NCBI GenBank assembly: GCA_017652345.1 | Contig: JAGCBE010000347.1 | Coordinates: 5,775 to 69,774 of the forward strand | Reading direction: 5' to 3' | Origin: Methanobrevibacter sp. | GTDB lineage: Archaea > Methanobacteriota > Methanobacteria > Methanobacteriales > Methanobacteriaceae | Length of the DNA stretch: 64,000 nt | Shown: piece after piece, positions 8,613 through 18,532 of the stretch | Layout of the letters: every line of letters starts with the position of its first letter | Numbering within the stretch: the stretch's first letter is position 1 | Notes under the pieces: generated by a model | What the model was told of the DNA's origin: nothing | Database searches by the model: none | The model's input: the letters and a program-made list of their open reading frames with translations, nothing else | Position numbers and translations under genes: made by a program

Positions 8613-11600
8613 ATGATACAACGTTTTTCACCGCATAACCACACCGAATATAGTAATATCCGTCTCCTGGATGCTACAAATAAGCTAGAAAATTTGGTGA
8701 AAAGAGGAATTGAAATAGGTCTTGCAGGGCTAGCTATAACTGACCATGAATCATTAGCTGGCTCTGTTAAAATTTGTAAACTTCAAGAGAAGTATCCAGA
8801 TTTTAAAATTGCAATAGGAAATGAGATATATTTAACAGATACAAGAGAAAAGAATCAGAAATATTATCATTTTATTTTAATAGCTAAGGATGCGGAAGGT
8901 CATAGACAGCTTCGTGAACTTAGTTCATTAGCATGGGTTAATGGTTATATGGATAGAGGACTTATGCGTGTTCCAACTTTAAAGGAAGATTTAGAGAGAG
9001 TGGTTCGCGCAAACCCAGGTCATCTTATAGCAACAACCGCATGTATAGGTGGAGAGCTTTCTCAAAATATTTTAAAGATACATGATGCAAAAAAGACTGG
9101 AGATAAAGATGCTGAATTAATATCAACTAAAAATATAAGTAATTTTGTTAATTGGTGTACAGATGTGTTTGATGATGATTTTTATTTAGAGATAGCTCCT
9201 GGCGCAAGTAAAGAACAAATTTTAGTTAATCAAAAAATTATGGAGTTTGCAGTCCATACAGGTATAGGTATTGTTTTAGGAGATGATGCTCATTATCTTA
9301 AAAAAGAAGATAGATTTGTACATAAAGCATATCTTAATTCAACAGATGGAGAAAGAGAAGTAGATACGTTTTATCAGTATGCTTATCTTCACGGTGAAGA
9401 AGATTGTATTGAAGATTTAACTCCAAGTTTTGAAGGTTCAACAGAAGAAATATATAAAGCTCTTTGTGGTTGGAGTATGGATATGTTTAATAAAATTGAA
9501 ACATATAGTCTACTTCATAATCAAACAATTCCTTCTGTTGAAGTAAAAGATTATGAAAAAATTACACCTATTCAAGCTAATTGGTATAATGAAACAACAA
9601 TAAAATATCCAACTTTAACGACCATGTTTCAATCTGATGATAAATATGATAGATACTGGGTTAATCAGTGTGTAGATAAATTAAGAAGTTTAAAAAAAGA
9701 TAATGATGAATATTTATCTCGACTTGAAGAAGAAGCAGATGTAAAGAAAACAATTAGTGAAAAACTTGGAACAAATATATTTAAGTATCCAATAGTTCTT
9801 CAACATTATATTGATATGATGTGGGATTGCGGGAGCTTGGTTGGAGCGGGAAGAGGATCATCTTGTTCAGGACTTAACCATTACCTACTTGGTGTAACTC
9901 AGCTCGATCCTATTAAGTGGAATCTTCCATTCTTCAGATATATAAATAAGGAACGTATAGAACTTCCGGATATTGATCTTGATTTGTGTCCAAGCAAGCG
10001 TCCGCTTATTATGAGAAAAATTAAAAATGAGCGTGGACAGAAATTTGATACAAATATGGCTCCAGAGTTAAGGTCGGAATTAGGGGCGACATTTGTAACA
10101 ACATTTGGAACAGAAACTGCTAAGTCAGCCATTCAAACTGCTTGCCGCGGATATAGAAGTGAAGAATATCCTGATGGTATTGATACAGATATTGGTACAT
10201 ATTTAGCAAGTTTAGTTCCTGTTGAAAGAGGTTTTAATTGGACAGTAGAAGAAATGGTTAATGGTAATCCTGATAAAGGACGTCAACCTATTGCATTATT
10301 TAATACAGAAGTTGAAAAATATCCAGGATTACTTGAAATTATATTAGGAATTGAAGGACTTATTAAGTCAAGAGGTATTCATGCTTCTGGTGTAATCATG
10401 TTTGATGAAGATCCATTTGAGTTTGGATGTTTTATGAAAGCTCCAAATGGTGAAGTGGTAACTCAATATGATCTTCATGACTGCGAGGCGGCAGGTATGA
10501 CAAAGTATGATTTCCTGCTAACTTCTGTGCAAGATATGTTAATGCAAACTATACAATTTTTGCAAGACGATAATGAGCTTCCGCAAGATTGGACATTAAG
10601 AGAAATATATGATGAATATCTACATCCAGAAGTATTAGATATAAAAGATATAAGAACTTGGGATAATATTAAAAAAGGTAAAGTATTAGCTTGTTTTCAG
10701 TTTGATAGTGATATTGGAAGTCAAGGTATAAAAAAAGTACAGCCAAATGATATACTTGAATTAAGTAATACAAATGGTTTGATTAGATTAATGGCTCCAG
10801 ACGGAGAAGAAAATCCTATGGATAAATATGTTAGATTTAAAGCTAACCCCGGTTCATGGGATATGGAAATGAATCATTATGGTCTTACACAAGAAGAACA
10901 AAATGCTTTTAGAAAGTATCTTAAAGTATCGTTTGGAGTTGGTATTTCTCAAGAACAGTTAATGAAAAGTTTAATGGATCCGGATATATGCGGATTTGGG
11001 TTAGGTGATGCAAATGCTGCTCGTAAGATTATAGGTAAAAAACAAATGTCTAAAATTCCTGATCTTCGAGCAAAAATAAAAGAATGTGCAAAAAGTGATG
11101 CGGTTGGTCGTTATGTATGGGATGCGGTTGCCCGCCCTCAGCTTGGATACTCATTCTCAGATATTCATGCTCTTGCATATTCTTTCATAGGCTATCAAAC
11201 AGCATATATAGCAACTAAATGGAATCCTATATATTGGGATACAGCAGTTTTAGTTGTAAATAGTGGAAGTCTTGAAGAAAATGAAATATATGATGATGAT
11301 ATAGATGAAGTAGATGTTAAAGAAAAGAATACTGATTATGCAAAAATAGCTAGAGCTATTGGAGAAATAATAGATCATCATATAAAGTTATCTTTAATAG
11401 ATATAAATAAATCTGATTATGGTTTTAAACCAGACGTAGAAAATAATCAGATACTGTATGGATTAAAAGCTTTAAGTGGAGTTAATGCGGAAATGATAAC
11501 TCAAATTAAAGAAAATCGTCCATATGCTAATATTATAGACTTTATGAATAAAATAAAAATAAAGAAACCAGCTATGATTTCTTTAATAAAAAGTGGAGCA

Positions 11601-12572
11601 TTTGATAATTGTGAGGATTGCTTTGGTGTAGGTGATAATGCAGATAAAAAAAGATATGCAAACATGGTATATTATATTTATCAAGCATGCGAACCTAAAA
11701 AGAAATTAAATTTACAAAATATGAATGGGTTAATTAATAAAAACATGCTTCCCGCATCATTAAGTAAAGAACAAAGTATATATTCTTTTACAAAATATTT
11801 ACATCAACATAAATGGGTAAATAAAGAAAATAATAAAGAATATTATGTATTAGTTCCAGATGAAGCATATCAGTTTTATTTAAAAACAGGTAATGCAGAT
11901 TGGGTAGAAATTGTAGATGGTGTACCTATTATAGAACAAAAAATATGGAAAAAGAACGTCTATGATTTATATATGGATAATGTTCGTACTTGGTTAAAAG
12001 ATAACCAAGAAGAAATGTTAGTAGCATACAATCAAGTATTATTTGAAGAAACTTGGAATAAATATATTAAAAATAATAGCTTATCAAGTTGGGAAATGGA
12101 TTCATTATGTTTTTATTATCACGACCATGAATTAAAAAATATGGATGAAGAAAAATATGGTGTAGTTAATTTCTTTGATTATCCATCAGAACCAATAGTA
12201 GATACATGGTGGAGAGAAAAAATTCCTATTTATCAACTATATAGAATAGCTGGAACAGTAATTAGTAAAAATGATGTAAGACATAGTGTTGCATTATTAA
12301 CAAATTATGGTGTTGTTCCTGTAAAATTTAATAGAGATATGTATGCAATGTATAAGCGTCAATTAAGTGAAGTTCAACCTGATGGTACAAAGAAAATAAC
12401 AGAAAAGGGTTGGTTTACAAGAGGAACAATGTTAATTATAAATGGATTTAGACGAGATAATCAGTTTGTAGCTAAAAAATATGCAAAAACTGGAGGTCAT
12501 ACAGTTTATAAAATAATTGAAATAAACGAACATGGAGAAATTACAATAGAAAATGAAAGAGGAAAAAATTAA
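8613..12572 (+). CDS. DNA polymerase III alpha subunit, DnaE type
   Basis: The 1319-residue phage replicase has an N-terminal PHP domain (HNHTEYS at residues 8-14, TDHESLAGS at 43-51), the palm motifs GAGRGSS near residue 409 and PDIDLD near 452, then helix-hairpin-helix-like sequence and a C-terminal OB-like region. No inserted 3'-5' exonuclease of the PolC kind is seen, so it is DnaE-like rather than PolC. The length is close to bacterial DnaE. It is probably the fork polymerase working with the DnaB-like helicase and DnaG-like primase upstream. It overlaps the kinase gene by 20 bases. Confidence 0.92.
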   Translation: MIQRFSPHNHTEYSNIRLLDATNKLENLVKRGIEIGLAGLAITDHESLAGSVKICKLQEKYPDFKIAIGNEIYLTDTREKNQKYYHFILIAKDAEGHRQLRELSSLAWVNGYMDRGLMRVPTLKEDLERVVRANPGHLIATTACIGGELSQNILKIHDAKKTGDKDAELISTKNISNFVNWCTDVFDDDFYLEIAPGASKEQILVNQKIMEFAVHTGIGIVLGDDAHYLKKEDRFVHKAYLNSTDGEREVDTFYQYAYLHGEEDCIEDLTPSFEGSTEEIYKALCGWSMDMFNKIETYSLLHNQTIPSVEVKDYEKITPIQANWYNETTIKYPTLTTMFQSDDKYDRYWVNQCVDKLRSLKKDNDEYLSRLEEEADVKKTISEKLGTNIFKYPIVLQHYIDMMWDCGSLVGAGRGSSCSGLNHYLLGVTQLDPIKWNLPFFRYINKERIELPDIDLDLCPSKRPLIMRKIKNERGQKFDTNMAPELRSELGATFVTTFGTETAKSAIQTACRGYRSEEYPDGIDTDIGTYLASLVPVERGFNWTVEEMVNGNPDKGRQPIALFNTEVEKYPGLLEIILGIEGLIKSRGIHASGVIMFDEDPFEFGCFMKAPNGEVVTQYDLHDCEAAGMTKYDFLLTSVQDMLMQTIQFLQDDNELPQDWTLREIYDEYLHPEVLDIKDIRTWDNIKKGKVLACFQFDSDIGSQGIKKVQPNDILELSNTNGLIRLMAPDGEENPMDKYVRFKANPGSWDMEMNHYGLTQEEQNAFRKYLKVSFGVGISQEQLMKSLMDPDICGFGLGDANAARKIIGKKQMSKIPDLRAKIKECAKSDAVGRYVWDAVARPQLGYSFSDIHALAYSFIGYQTAYIATKWNPIYWDTAVLVVNSGSLEENEIYDDDIDEVDVKEKNTDYAKIARAIGEIIDHHIKLSLIDINKSDYGFKPDVENNQILYGLKALSGVNAEMITQIKENRPYANIIDFMNKIKIKKPAMISLIKSGAFDNCEDCFGVGDNADKKRYANMVYYIYQACEPKKKLNLQNMNGLINKNMLPASLSKEQSIYSFTKYLHQHKWVNKENNKEYYVLVPDEAYQFYLKTGNADWVEIVDGVPIIEQKIWKKNVYDLYMDNVRTWLKDNQEEMLVAYNQVLFEETWNKYIKNNSLSSWEMDSLCFYYHDHELKNMDEEKYGVVNFFDYPSEPIVDTWWREKIPIYQLYRIAGTVISKNDVRHSVALLTNYGVVPVKFNRDMYAMYKRQLSEVQPDGTKKITEKGWFTRGTMLIINGFRRDNQFVAKKYAKTGGHTVYKIIEINEHGEITIENERGKN

Positions 12573-13131
12573 AATACTAGGTTTTGTTGGACCAAGCGGG
12601 TGCGGGAAGGACACCGCCGCCCGCTGGCTATCAAATGAAAGTCCTAATATATTTCATTATGTAAAACTTTGCACCACCCGTCCCCAAAGAAACAGTGAAG
12701 ATAATGGTTATTTGTTTTTAAATTCTGAAGATTTTTTAAAACAAGTTTTAAATGGTAGTATGTTAACTGCTCAAGAGTTTAGAGGGTGGTATTATGGGCT
12801 AAATAATAATGGTTTAAATACAAATAAAATTAATATTTTACCAATGAATAATGAAATGGTAAAACAAATGATTGAAGAAAATAATCAAAAATATGATTTA
12901 AAAATAGTATATATTCATACTTTTGATAAAGACAGATTATTACATATTTTAACAAGAGAAAAAGCTCCTGATTGTAAAGAAATCTGTAGACGGTTTTTAT
13001 CCGATGTTACAGATTATCAAACAAATGATGAATTAATTTCTAACTGCTCACACGTGATAGAGAATAAATATGATAAAAATTTTTATATAGATTGTGCATG
13101 GGCGGCAAGCGCTTGCTTTGAGGGTGATTAG
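12553..13131 (+). CDS. Nucleoside monophosphate kinase, guanylate-kinase-like
   Basis: The 192-residue product has a clear P-loop GPSGCGKDT near residue 13, the GMP-kinase-like arginine motif CTTRPQRNSEDNGYLF, and YYGLN matching the HGNYYG-type strand of guanylate kinases. It should phosphorylate (d)GMP or another dNMP for phage DNA synthesis. The final third departs from standard guanylate kinases, so the base specificity is open. The gene lies inside the polymerase-reductase cluster and overlaps the polymerase end, with only a weak ribosome site, suggesting translational coupling. Confidence 0.8.
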   Translation: MKEEKIKILGFVGPSGCGKDTAARWLSNESPNIFHYVKLCTTRPQRNSEDNGYLFLNSEDFLKQVLNGSMLTAQEFRGWYYGLNNNGLNTNKINILPMNNEMVKQMIEENNQKYDLKIVYIHTFDKDRLLHILTREKAPDCKEICRRFLSDVTDYQTNDELISNCSHVIENKYDKNFYIDCAWAASACFEGD

Positions 13132-13200
13132 GGCAAAATCGTTTAATTTTATCAACACTAATTTTATATATATTATCTCATTAAGAAAGGACTAGATGAA

Positions 13201-13422
13201 ATGGAAAAAATAATTTTATATTCAACAAATTGCCCTAAGTGTAAGGTAATATGTAAAAAACTTCAACAAAAGGGTTTAGAATTTACAGAAATAGATTGTA
13301 AAGCTGATACCACTTATATTGAAGTGTTAAGTGGAAAAGGCTTTAAAGGAATGCCTGTTCTCCAAATAGGGAATGAGTATTTTGACTTTTCAAAAGCTAA
13401 TAAATGGATTGGAGAACAATAA
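13201..13422 (+). CDS. Glutaredoxin/NrdH-like redoxin
   Basis: The 73-residue thioredoxin-fold protein has the redox motif C-P-K-C at residues 11-14 and the cis-proline motif GMPVLQIG in the second half. It is the size of NrdH or a short glutaredoxin. It stops directly at the start of the reductase gene and is probably an electron carrier, although class III reductases classically use formate; a redoxin-dependent subtype exists. AAGGA precedes the ATG by 10 nt. Confidence 0.85.
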   Translation: MEKIILYSTNCPKCKVICKKLQQKGLEFTEIDCKADTTYIEVLSGKGFKGMPVLQIGNEYFDFSKANKWIGEQ

Positions 13423-15393
13423 ATGGAAATAAACGTAAGATTAGATAAGAATTTTGTTACTCAATATAATAAACATCAAGCTGAATTTGGTACTGAAATT
13501 GCTAGATTAAATGGCTTTGATGATGGTCAAATGTCATACACAGATTTTATAGATAATTTCGTAGATGAAAAAACTGTTGCAGATGCAAGTATTGATGGTA
13601 ATAGTAATGTTAAAAATAAAGATATGAGAACTTTATTATCAGAAATGCCTAAATCACATAGAAAATTATTATCTTTCCGCAAAATTTACTATGATTATCA
13701 AAAGAAATATGGATTTAAAGCAGCTAATGAATGGCTTCGTATGGAGTGGATAGGTCAGTTATATATGCATGATGGTGATACTGCTTCATTTAAGCATTAC
13801 TGTTTTGCATATGATTTAAAAGATTTAGCAGAAAAAGGATTATACTTTGATGGTCGCAAGTCAGAACCAGCAGAGCATCTTATTACTTTTGTTGATTTTG
13901 TAAAAGAGTTTATTAGTTATGCAAGTAATCTTTCATCTGGTGCAGTTGGACTCCCTAATCTTATTCCTTATATGTTTTACTTTTGGAAAAAAGATTGCAC
14001 ATCTCATTATCTTGGTATGAACGATGAAAAAACTTATAAATATTATGCAAAACAAAATTTCCAAAGATTTATATATGCAGTTAATCAACCTTATGTGAGA
14101 GATGGACAGCAGTCCGCATTTACAAATACGTCAGTTTTTGATAGACCATACTTTGAAGCTCTCTTTGGTGGAAGTGAGTTTCCTGATGGTACTTTTATGA
14201 TAGATTATGAAGAAGAAATAATTCAATTTCAAAAGTGGTATATGGAAGTAATGTCTGATATTAGAAGTAAAAATATGTTTACTTTTCCAGTATCAACTAT
14301 ATCATTACTTCGTAAAGAAGGTAATTATGATTTAGATAGTCTTGATGGGTTTGAAGATCCTAAGTTTGCAGAATGGGCAATTAAACATAATATGAAATGG
14401 TCTGACAGTAATATATTCCAAGATACTTCTGTTAATAGTTTAAGTAATTGTTGCCGATTAAAAAGTGATATAAGAGATTTAGGTTATTTTAATAGTATAG
14501 GTGGAACAGCTCTTAAAGTTGGTTCAGTTAAAGTATCTACTATTAACCTTGCGCGATTAGCTTTAGATTGCGCGAATGAAGATGAATACCTTGAAGAACT
14601 TCGTTACCGCACTTTAGTCAACGTCCGCGCATTAGACGTAGTTAGAAATATAATTAGAAGAGATGTAGAAAAAGGACTTTTACCTAATTTTAGTTATGGT
14701 TTAGTAGATTTTGAACATCTTTACAATACAATAGGTTTCATAGGTGTATATGAAACAATGAAAAAGTTTGGTTATACAAAAGAAGATGAATTTGGTAATG
14801 TTTATTATACGGATGAAGCAGCTACTTTTGGAGAAAAAATATTTAAAACTATGCGTGAAGTAGCTGATGATTTTATTAAAACTGAACAAGTTGATTATAT
14901 GATTAATACAGAACAAATTCCAGGTGAATCAGCTGCCGCAAAATTAATGAAAAAAGATAAATTCTTTTATCCTGATGCAGAAATATATGATCTTCCTTTA
15001 TATGGCAATCAATTTATTCCTCTTGGAATTACAACAACTTTACAAGAGAGAGTTAGAATACAAGCTATGTTTGATGGTTTCTGTAATGGTGGAAGTATTC
15101 TTCATGCAAATATAGATGCACCTTTTGATAGCTTTGAAAAAGCTCTTAAAATGACAAATTATATTGCTCAACAAGGTGTTACATATTTTGCCTTTAATAC
15201 AAAAATACAGGCATGCGAAGATAATCATGCTTTTTATGGAACTACTTGCCCTACTTGTGGTAAGCCTATTGCTACAGAATATACTCGTATTGTTGGATTC
15301 TATACTCCAGTTAAGACATGGAGTAAAGAAAGAACAAAAGAATATGGTATGAGAAGATGGGAAGGAATTAATAAAACTGCGGAGGCTATATGA
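13423..15393 (+). CDS. nrdD: Anaerobic (class III) ribonucleoside-triphosphate reductase
   Basis: The 656-residue catalytic subunit is a glycyl-radical enzyme that makes dNTPs without oxygen. A C-terminal zinc motif CPTC (about 609-612) is followed by RIVGFY, with the predicted radical glycine near residue 625. The central region has the usual NLARLAL and FSYGLVDFEHLYNTIGF-like barrel segments. The length fits phage NrdD without an N-terminal ATP cone. Neighbours are the redoxin upstream and the activase-like gene downstream, whose start overlaps the nrdD stop. Its presence argues for an anaerobic host. Confidence 0.88.
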   Translation: MEINVRLDKNFVTQYNKHQAEFGTEIARLNGFDDGQMSYTDFIDNFVDEKTVADASIDGNSNVKNKDMRTLLSEMPKSHRKLLSFRKIYYDYQKKYGFKAANEWLRMEWIGQLYMHDGDTASFKHYCFAYDLKDLAEKGLYFDGRKSEPAEHLITFVDFVKEFISYASNLSSGAVGLPNLIPYMFYFWKKDCTSHYLGMNDEKTYKYYAKQNFQRFIYAVNQPYVRDGQQSAFTNTSVFDRPYFEALFGGSEFPDGTFMIDYEEEIIQFQKWYMEVMSDIRSKNMFTFPVSTISLLRKEGNYDLDSLDGFEDPKFAEWAIKHNMKWSDSNIFQDTSVNSLSNCCRLKSDIRDLGYFNSIGGTALKVGSVKVSTINLARLALDCANEDEYLEELRYRTLVNVRALDVVRNIIRRDVEKGLLPNFSYGLVDFEHLYNTIGFIGVYETMKKFGYTKEDEFGNVYYTDEAATFGEKIFKTMREVADDFIKTEQVDYMINTEQIPGESAAAKLMKKDKFFYPDAEIYDLPLYGNQFIPLGITTTLQERVRIQAMFDGFCNGGSILHANIDAPFDSFEKALKMTNYIAQQGVTYFAFNTKIQACEDNHAFYGTTCPTCGKPIATEYTRIVGFYTPVKTWSKERTKEYGMRRWEGINKTAEAI

Positions 15394-15866
15394 CTTTAAA
15401 AGGAATAATAGACACTGATACTATTAATTATAAAAAAATATCTATGGTTCTTGAATTTCCTTTATGTAATACTTTTAAATGTGATAGAGAGTGCGGGAAG
15501 CAGGTTTGTCAGAATAACACCCTTGCTTCCGCACCAGATATAAAAATAGATATAGAGGATATAATTACTCGATATTTAAGTAATCCACTTACAGAAAGTA
15601 TTGTATGTCAAGGATTAGAACCTTTTGATTCTTTAGGAGATTTATTAAGATTTATAGATGCTTTTAGAGAAAAAAGTAATGATGATATAGTAATTTATAC
15701 TGGATACACAGAAGAAGAAATTTATCCTTATTTAGAATTCTTTAAAAGATATAAAAATATTATTATTAAATTTGGTAGGTTTATACCTGATGAAGAATCT
15801 CACTTAGATAAAGTTTTAGGTGTAAAACTTGCTTCTTTTAATCAGTATGCAAAAAAGATTAGTTAA
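15390..15866 (+). CDS. NrdG-like reductase-activating protein with altered cysteine motif
   Basis: The 158-residue product overlaps the nrdD stop by four bases and has features of the radical-SAM activase: QGLEPFDSL (the GGEP-type motif) and IVIYTGYTEEE near residue 104. The cluster cysteines are spaced unusually: C26, C31, C35 and C40, that is CX4CX3CX4C instead of the canonical CX3CX2C. Either this is a divergent subfamily with shifted cluster ligands or a protein that no longer uses SAM. Position and remaining motifs make the activase role likely. Confidence 0.7.
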   Translation: MTLKGIIDTDTINYKKISMVLEFPLCNTFKCDRECGKQVCQNNTLASAPDIKIDIEDIITRYLSNPLTESIVCQGLEPFDSLGDLLRFIDAFREKSNDDIVIYTGYTEEEIYPYLEFFKRYKNIIIKFGRFIPDEESHLDKVLGVKLASFNQYAKKIS

Positions 15867-15877
15867 AGGAGATAAAG

Positions 15878-16267
15878 ATGGAACAGAAATATGATGTAGA
15901 CTTAGGGGCAACTGTTTATGACGCAAACAAGCAGTTAGTGAAACAAACTGAAAAACCTTTGACTCATCCTGAGTTAGCTAATAAGCAATTATTATTAGAA
16001 GGTTTTTTTGAAAATATAAAGAAGTATGCTATGCTGTTATGTCATGAACAACGCGACTACACAGTATTTAACTTAGATGAAAAAAGTGTAACCTCTCCAT
16101 TTACAGCTGCAAAAGAAGCTATTGCATGTTGCATTAATAGAGGTTCAGTTTTATCAATAGAAAAAACAGAAGATAACATAGCTTTTGAAATATGGATTAG
16201 TATTGATGATGAGCCATTTTGTTATTATTTATTTCCATATGATGAGGCTGTTATTGAATGTTCGTAA
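15878..16267 (+). CDS. Hypothetical protein, 129 residues
   Basis: A soluble alpha/beta protein (starts MEQKYDVDLG) with a good ribosome site (AAAGGAGATAAAG). It is cotranscribed with the reductase cluster. No motif recognised. Confidence 0.65.
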   Translation: MEQKYDVDLGATVYDANKQLVKQTEKPLTHPELANKQLLLEGFFENIKKYAMLLCHEQRDYTVFNLDEKSVTSPFTAAKEAIACCINRGSVLSIEKTEDNIAFEIWISIDDEPFCYYLFPYDEAVIECS

Positions 16268-16279
16268 GGAGGGGTAATA

Positions 16280-16549
16280 ATGCTTTTAGCAACATATATA
16301 AGACCTTTTGATGCAAAACAAAAGATATATGTATTAGACAACAAGAAAAATACAGAAGAAATAGTCTTAACAGACTTAGGTAATTATGCAAAAACAATTA
16401 TGGAACTTACACTTGAATATGATGTAGATGAAATTGAACTTCATGGAAATGAAGATATATGTAGAAATGTTAAAGAAGAAGTTCTTAGAGAAGAATTTGC
16501 AAAATATAATAATAATGAATTAAAAATTACTTTAAAAGGAGCAGAATAA
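16280..16549 (+). CDS. Hypothetical protein, 89 residues
   Basis: A small acidic protein with alternating strands and helices, preceded by AAGGAGGGG, among the strongest ribosome sites in this arm. It lies in the operon between the reductase and dUTPase genes. Not recognised; the layout resembles a small RNase H-like or resolvase fold only in secondary structure, too weak for a call. Confidence 0.65.
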   Translation: MLLATYIRPFDAKQKIYVLDNKKNTEEIVLTDLGNYAKTIMELTLEYDVDEIELHGNEDICRNVKEEVLREEFAKYNNNELKITLKGAE

Positions 16550-16550
16550 T

Positions 16551-16790
16551 ATGAGATATTTAATTTCGGTAACTGAAACATATAGAGTTGATAGTGAAGA
16601 TCAAGTTAAAGAAATGATTGAAGAAGCTAAAACAGATAATAGATTTCTTCTTTTAAAATATACTTCTCAATACAAAGAGAGAAAAGCAAAAGGTGAAGTA
16701 GTTGATTCTTGGTATAAAGTAACTTTTACTAAAGGTTTTACCGAAGAAAAAGAACCTGAAGCAACAGCAACTATAAAATATGAGGTGTAA
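16551..16790 (+). CDS. Conserved small phage protein (VTETYRVD family), unknown function
   Basis: The 79-residue product begins MRYLISVTETYRVD and contains KYTSQYKERKAKGEVVDSWY. This pattern is one I recognise from many Firmicutes phages and prophages, where it stays unnamed. The ribosome site is AAAAGGAG. Immediately upstream of dUTPase. Confidence 0.75.
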   Translation: MRYLISVTETYRVDSEDQVKEMIEEAKTDNRFLLLKYTSQYKERKAKGEVVDSWYKVTFTKGFTEEKEPEATATIKYEV

Positions 16791-16791
16791 T

Positions 16792-17250
16792 ATGGAATAT
16801 AAAAAATTATATGAAACAGCTATTACTCCAACACGTGGAAGTAAATATGCTGCGGGATTTGATTTATATGCTTGTGGATATGAGAATCAAATGTGTAATG
16901 CAGAAGATTGGGAAGTTTTTGTTCATGCGGGAGATACAATTAAAATAAACACAGGTATATCAGTAGCTATTCCAGAAAATTACTTTGGTGGAATATATGC
17001 GCGAAGTGGCCTTGCGTGTAAACAAGGGTTGGCTCCTGCAAATAAAGTCGGTGTGATTGATTCTGATTATAGAGGGGAGTTAATTGTTTGTTTATTTAAT
17101 CAAGCTAACCTTCCTAGAAAAATTAAAAAAGGTGATAGAATTGCACAACTTGTAATTCAGCCTTATATAGCAGTAGATTGGGAAGAAGTAGACGAGTTAG
17201 ACGATACAAAGAGAGGAGAGGGCGGTTTTGGAAGTACAGGAACTAATTAA
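16792..17250 (+). CDS. dut: dUTP diphosphatase (dUTPase)
   Basis: The 152-residue trimer-type dUTPase removes dUTP and supplies dUMP. All five family motifs are visible: AGFDLYA (1), ARSGLA (2), GVIDSDYRGE (3), GDRIAQL (4) and GEGGFGSTG at the C-terminal tail (5). The ATG at 16792 follows GAGGTG; an ATG at 16780 in frame is less well placed. It acts together with the reductase and kinase genes in nucleotide supply. Confidence 0.93.
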   Translation: MEYKKLYETAITPTRGSKYAAGFDLYACGYENQMCNAEDWEVFVHAGDTIKINTGISVAIPENYFGGIYARSGLACKQGLAPANKVGVIDSDYRGELIVCLFNQANLPRKIKKGDRIAQLVIQPYIAVDWEEVDELDDTKRGEGGFGSTGTN

Positions 17251-18349
17251 AACAGGAGAGCCTTCAATAAAATTAGACCATAGACCTTATTTTTCAATAA
17301 TCATTCCTTGTTATAACTCTGGAAAAACCATAACTAACTTATTACAGTCTATTATAGAACAACATATGTCTGATGATTTAGAAGTAATCTTGTCTGATGA
17401 TAAATCAACAGAACCATATTTTGATAAAGTAAAACCATTTTTAGATAAATTATCTATTAAAATAACTGAAACTGAATATAATTTTGCACCAGGTAATACG
17501 CGCGAAGCAGGAACTAAACTTGCAGAAGGTGAATGGTTATGTTTTGCAGACCATGATGATGAATTTATTCCAGATACTTTAAAAAAGATTAAAGCTACTA
17601 TTCTTAAATATGGAGAAAAATATTGTGCGGTTGCTAATTTCTTAGAGGTTAATCCAGACACTAAACAAGTTCTATCAGAAATGAAAAGAACACGTAATTG
17701 GAATCATGCAAAGTTTTATAATTTGGATAATTTATGGAAAAAATATAATATTCATTTTAAGAAAGACTTGCTTACGCATGAAGATATTTATATATCATCT
17801 AGGGTAAACTGTGCATTAAAAGACGCAAATAATGACAACCCGCTTTATATAGATTGCTTTTGCTATATGTGGATGTCAAGACCTACCACGGTATCGAGAG
17901 AAAAATATGGAGATTATAGTTTTCTTGAAACTTTCTTTCATGACTATCTTGAGTCAACCGGGTACGCTTACCTTGATGCTTATCAAAATGGTGAAATACC
18001 TATTTATTATGCCACAGATGCAGCTATTGGAGTTTTAATATTAAGTTATTTTTATTCTGAAAGTTTTATATTCTCAGACCCTATTAATTATAAGAGAGAA
18101 AACTTTGAATACTTAAAAGACTATTTAATTTATTGTAAAGAAGTTCTTGGTATAACTAATGATTATATATGGAATTATGCGGCAACTGATCATGCTGAAT
18201 TTTATGAAAAGAACAGAAATCAAGCAGCTATATCAGTTGGACATTTTATTCCTTCAAAAACATTTAGTCAATGGTTAGACTATTTACATCATGATATTAA
18301 ACCTAGACACGCAATGTCCGACGTAATGTGGAAAGATTATAAAAATTAA
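17228..18349 (+). CDS. Family 2 (GT-A) glycosyltransferase
   Basis: The 373-residue product has the GT2 start FSIIIPCYNSGKTI, then VILSDDKST, and the nucleotide-sugar/metal motif in CFADHDDEF (near residue 108). It may glycosylate phage DNA, a virion protein or a host envelope component; the acceptor cannot be read from sequence. The chosen start is TTG at 17228, overlapping the dUTPase gene by 23 bases, with GGAGAG just upstream; no ATG fits the conserved N-terminus. It closes this operon, followed by a clear terminator. Confidence 0.8.
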   Translation: MEVQELIKTGEPSIKLDHRPYFSIIIPCYNSGKTITNLLQSIIEQHMSDDLEVILSDDKSTEPYFDKVKPFLDKLSIKITETEYNFAPGNTREAGTKLAEGEWLCFADHDDEFIPDTLKKIKATILKYGEKYCAVANFLEVNPDTKQVLSEMKRTRNWNHAKFYNLDNLWKKYNIHFKKDLLTHEDIYISSRVNCALKDANNDNPLYIDCFCYMWMSRPTTVSREKYGDYSFLETFFHDYLESTGYAYLDAYQNGEIPIYYATDAAIGVLILSYFYSESFIFSDPINYKRENFEYLKDYLIYCKEVLGITNDYIWNYAATDHAEFYEKNRNQAAISVGHFIPSKTFSQWLDYLHHDIKPRHAMSDVMWKDYKN

Positions 18350-18355
18350 AAATAA

Positions 18356-18379
18356 AGCCAGCGGAAGCTGGCTTTTTTT
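18356..18379 (+). terminator. Intrinsic terminator after the glycosyltransferase
   Basis: Perfect stem AGCCAGC/GCTGGCT (18356-18362 with 18367-18373) with a GGAA loop and seven T. Confidence 0.92.
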
Positions 18380-18478
18380 ATTTTGTACTGTTAATTATTT
18401 ATTAACTTTTAAAGCAAAAATAATTAAAATGAATATTTTATCGTAGGTTTGTAAAATCGTCTACAAAATCGCTCGCGC

Positions 18479-18507
18479 TTGACAATATAAAAAATTTTTG
18501 ATATACT
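18479..18507 (+). promoter_or_regulatory. Promoter for the RuvC-like gene
   Basis: TTGACA (18479-18484), 17-bp spacer, TATACT (18502-18507). GGGAGG precedes the ATG at 18533. The bases between 18380 and 18478 hold no gene. Confidence 0.85.
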
Positions 18508-18532
18508 TTATATATAATAGGGAGGTAATTTA

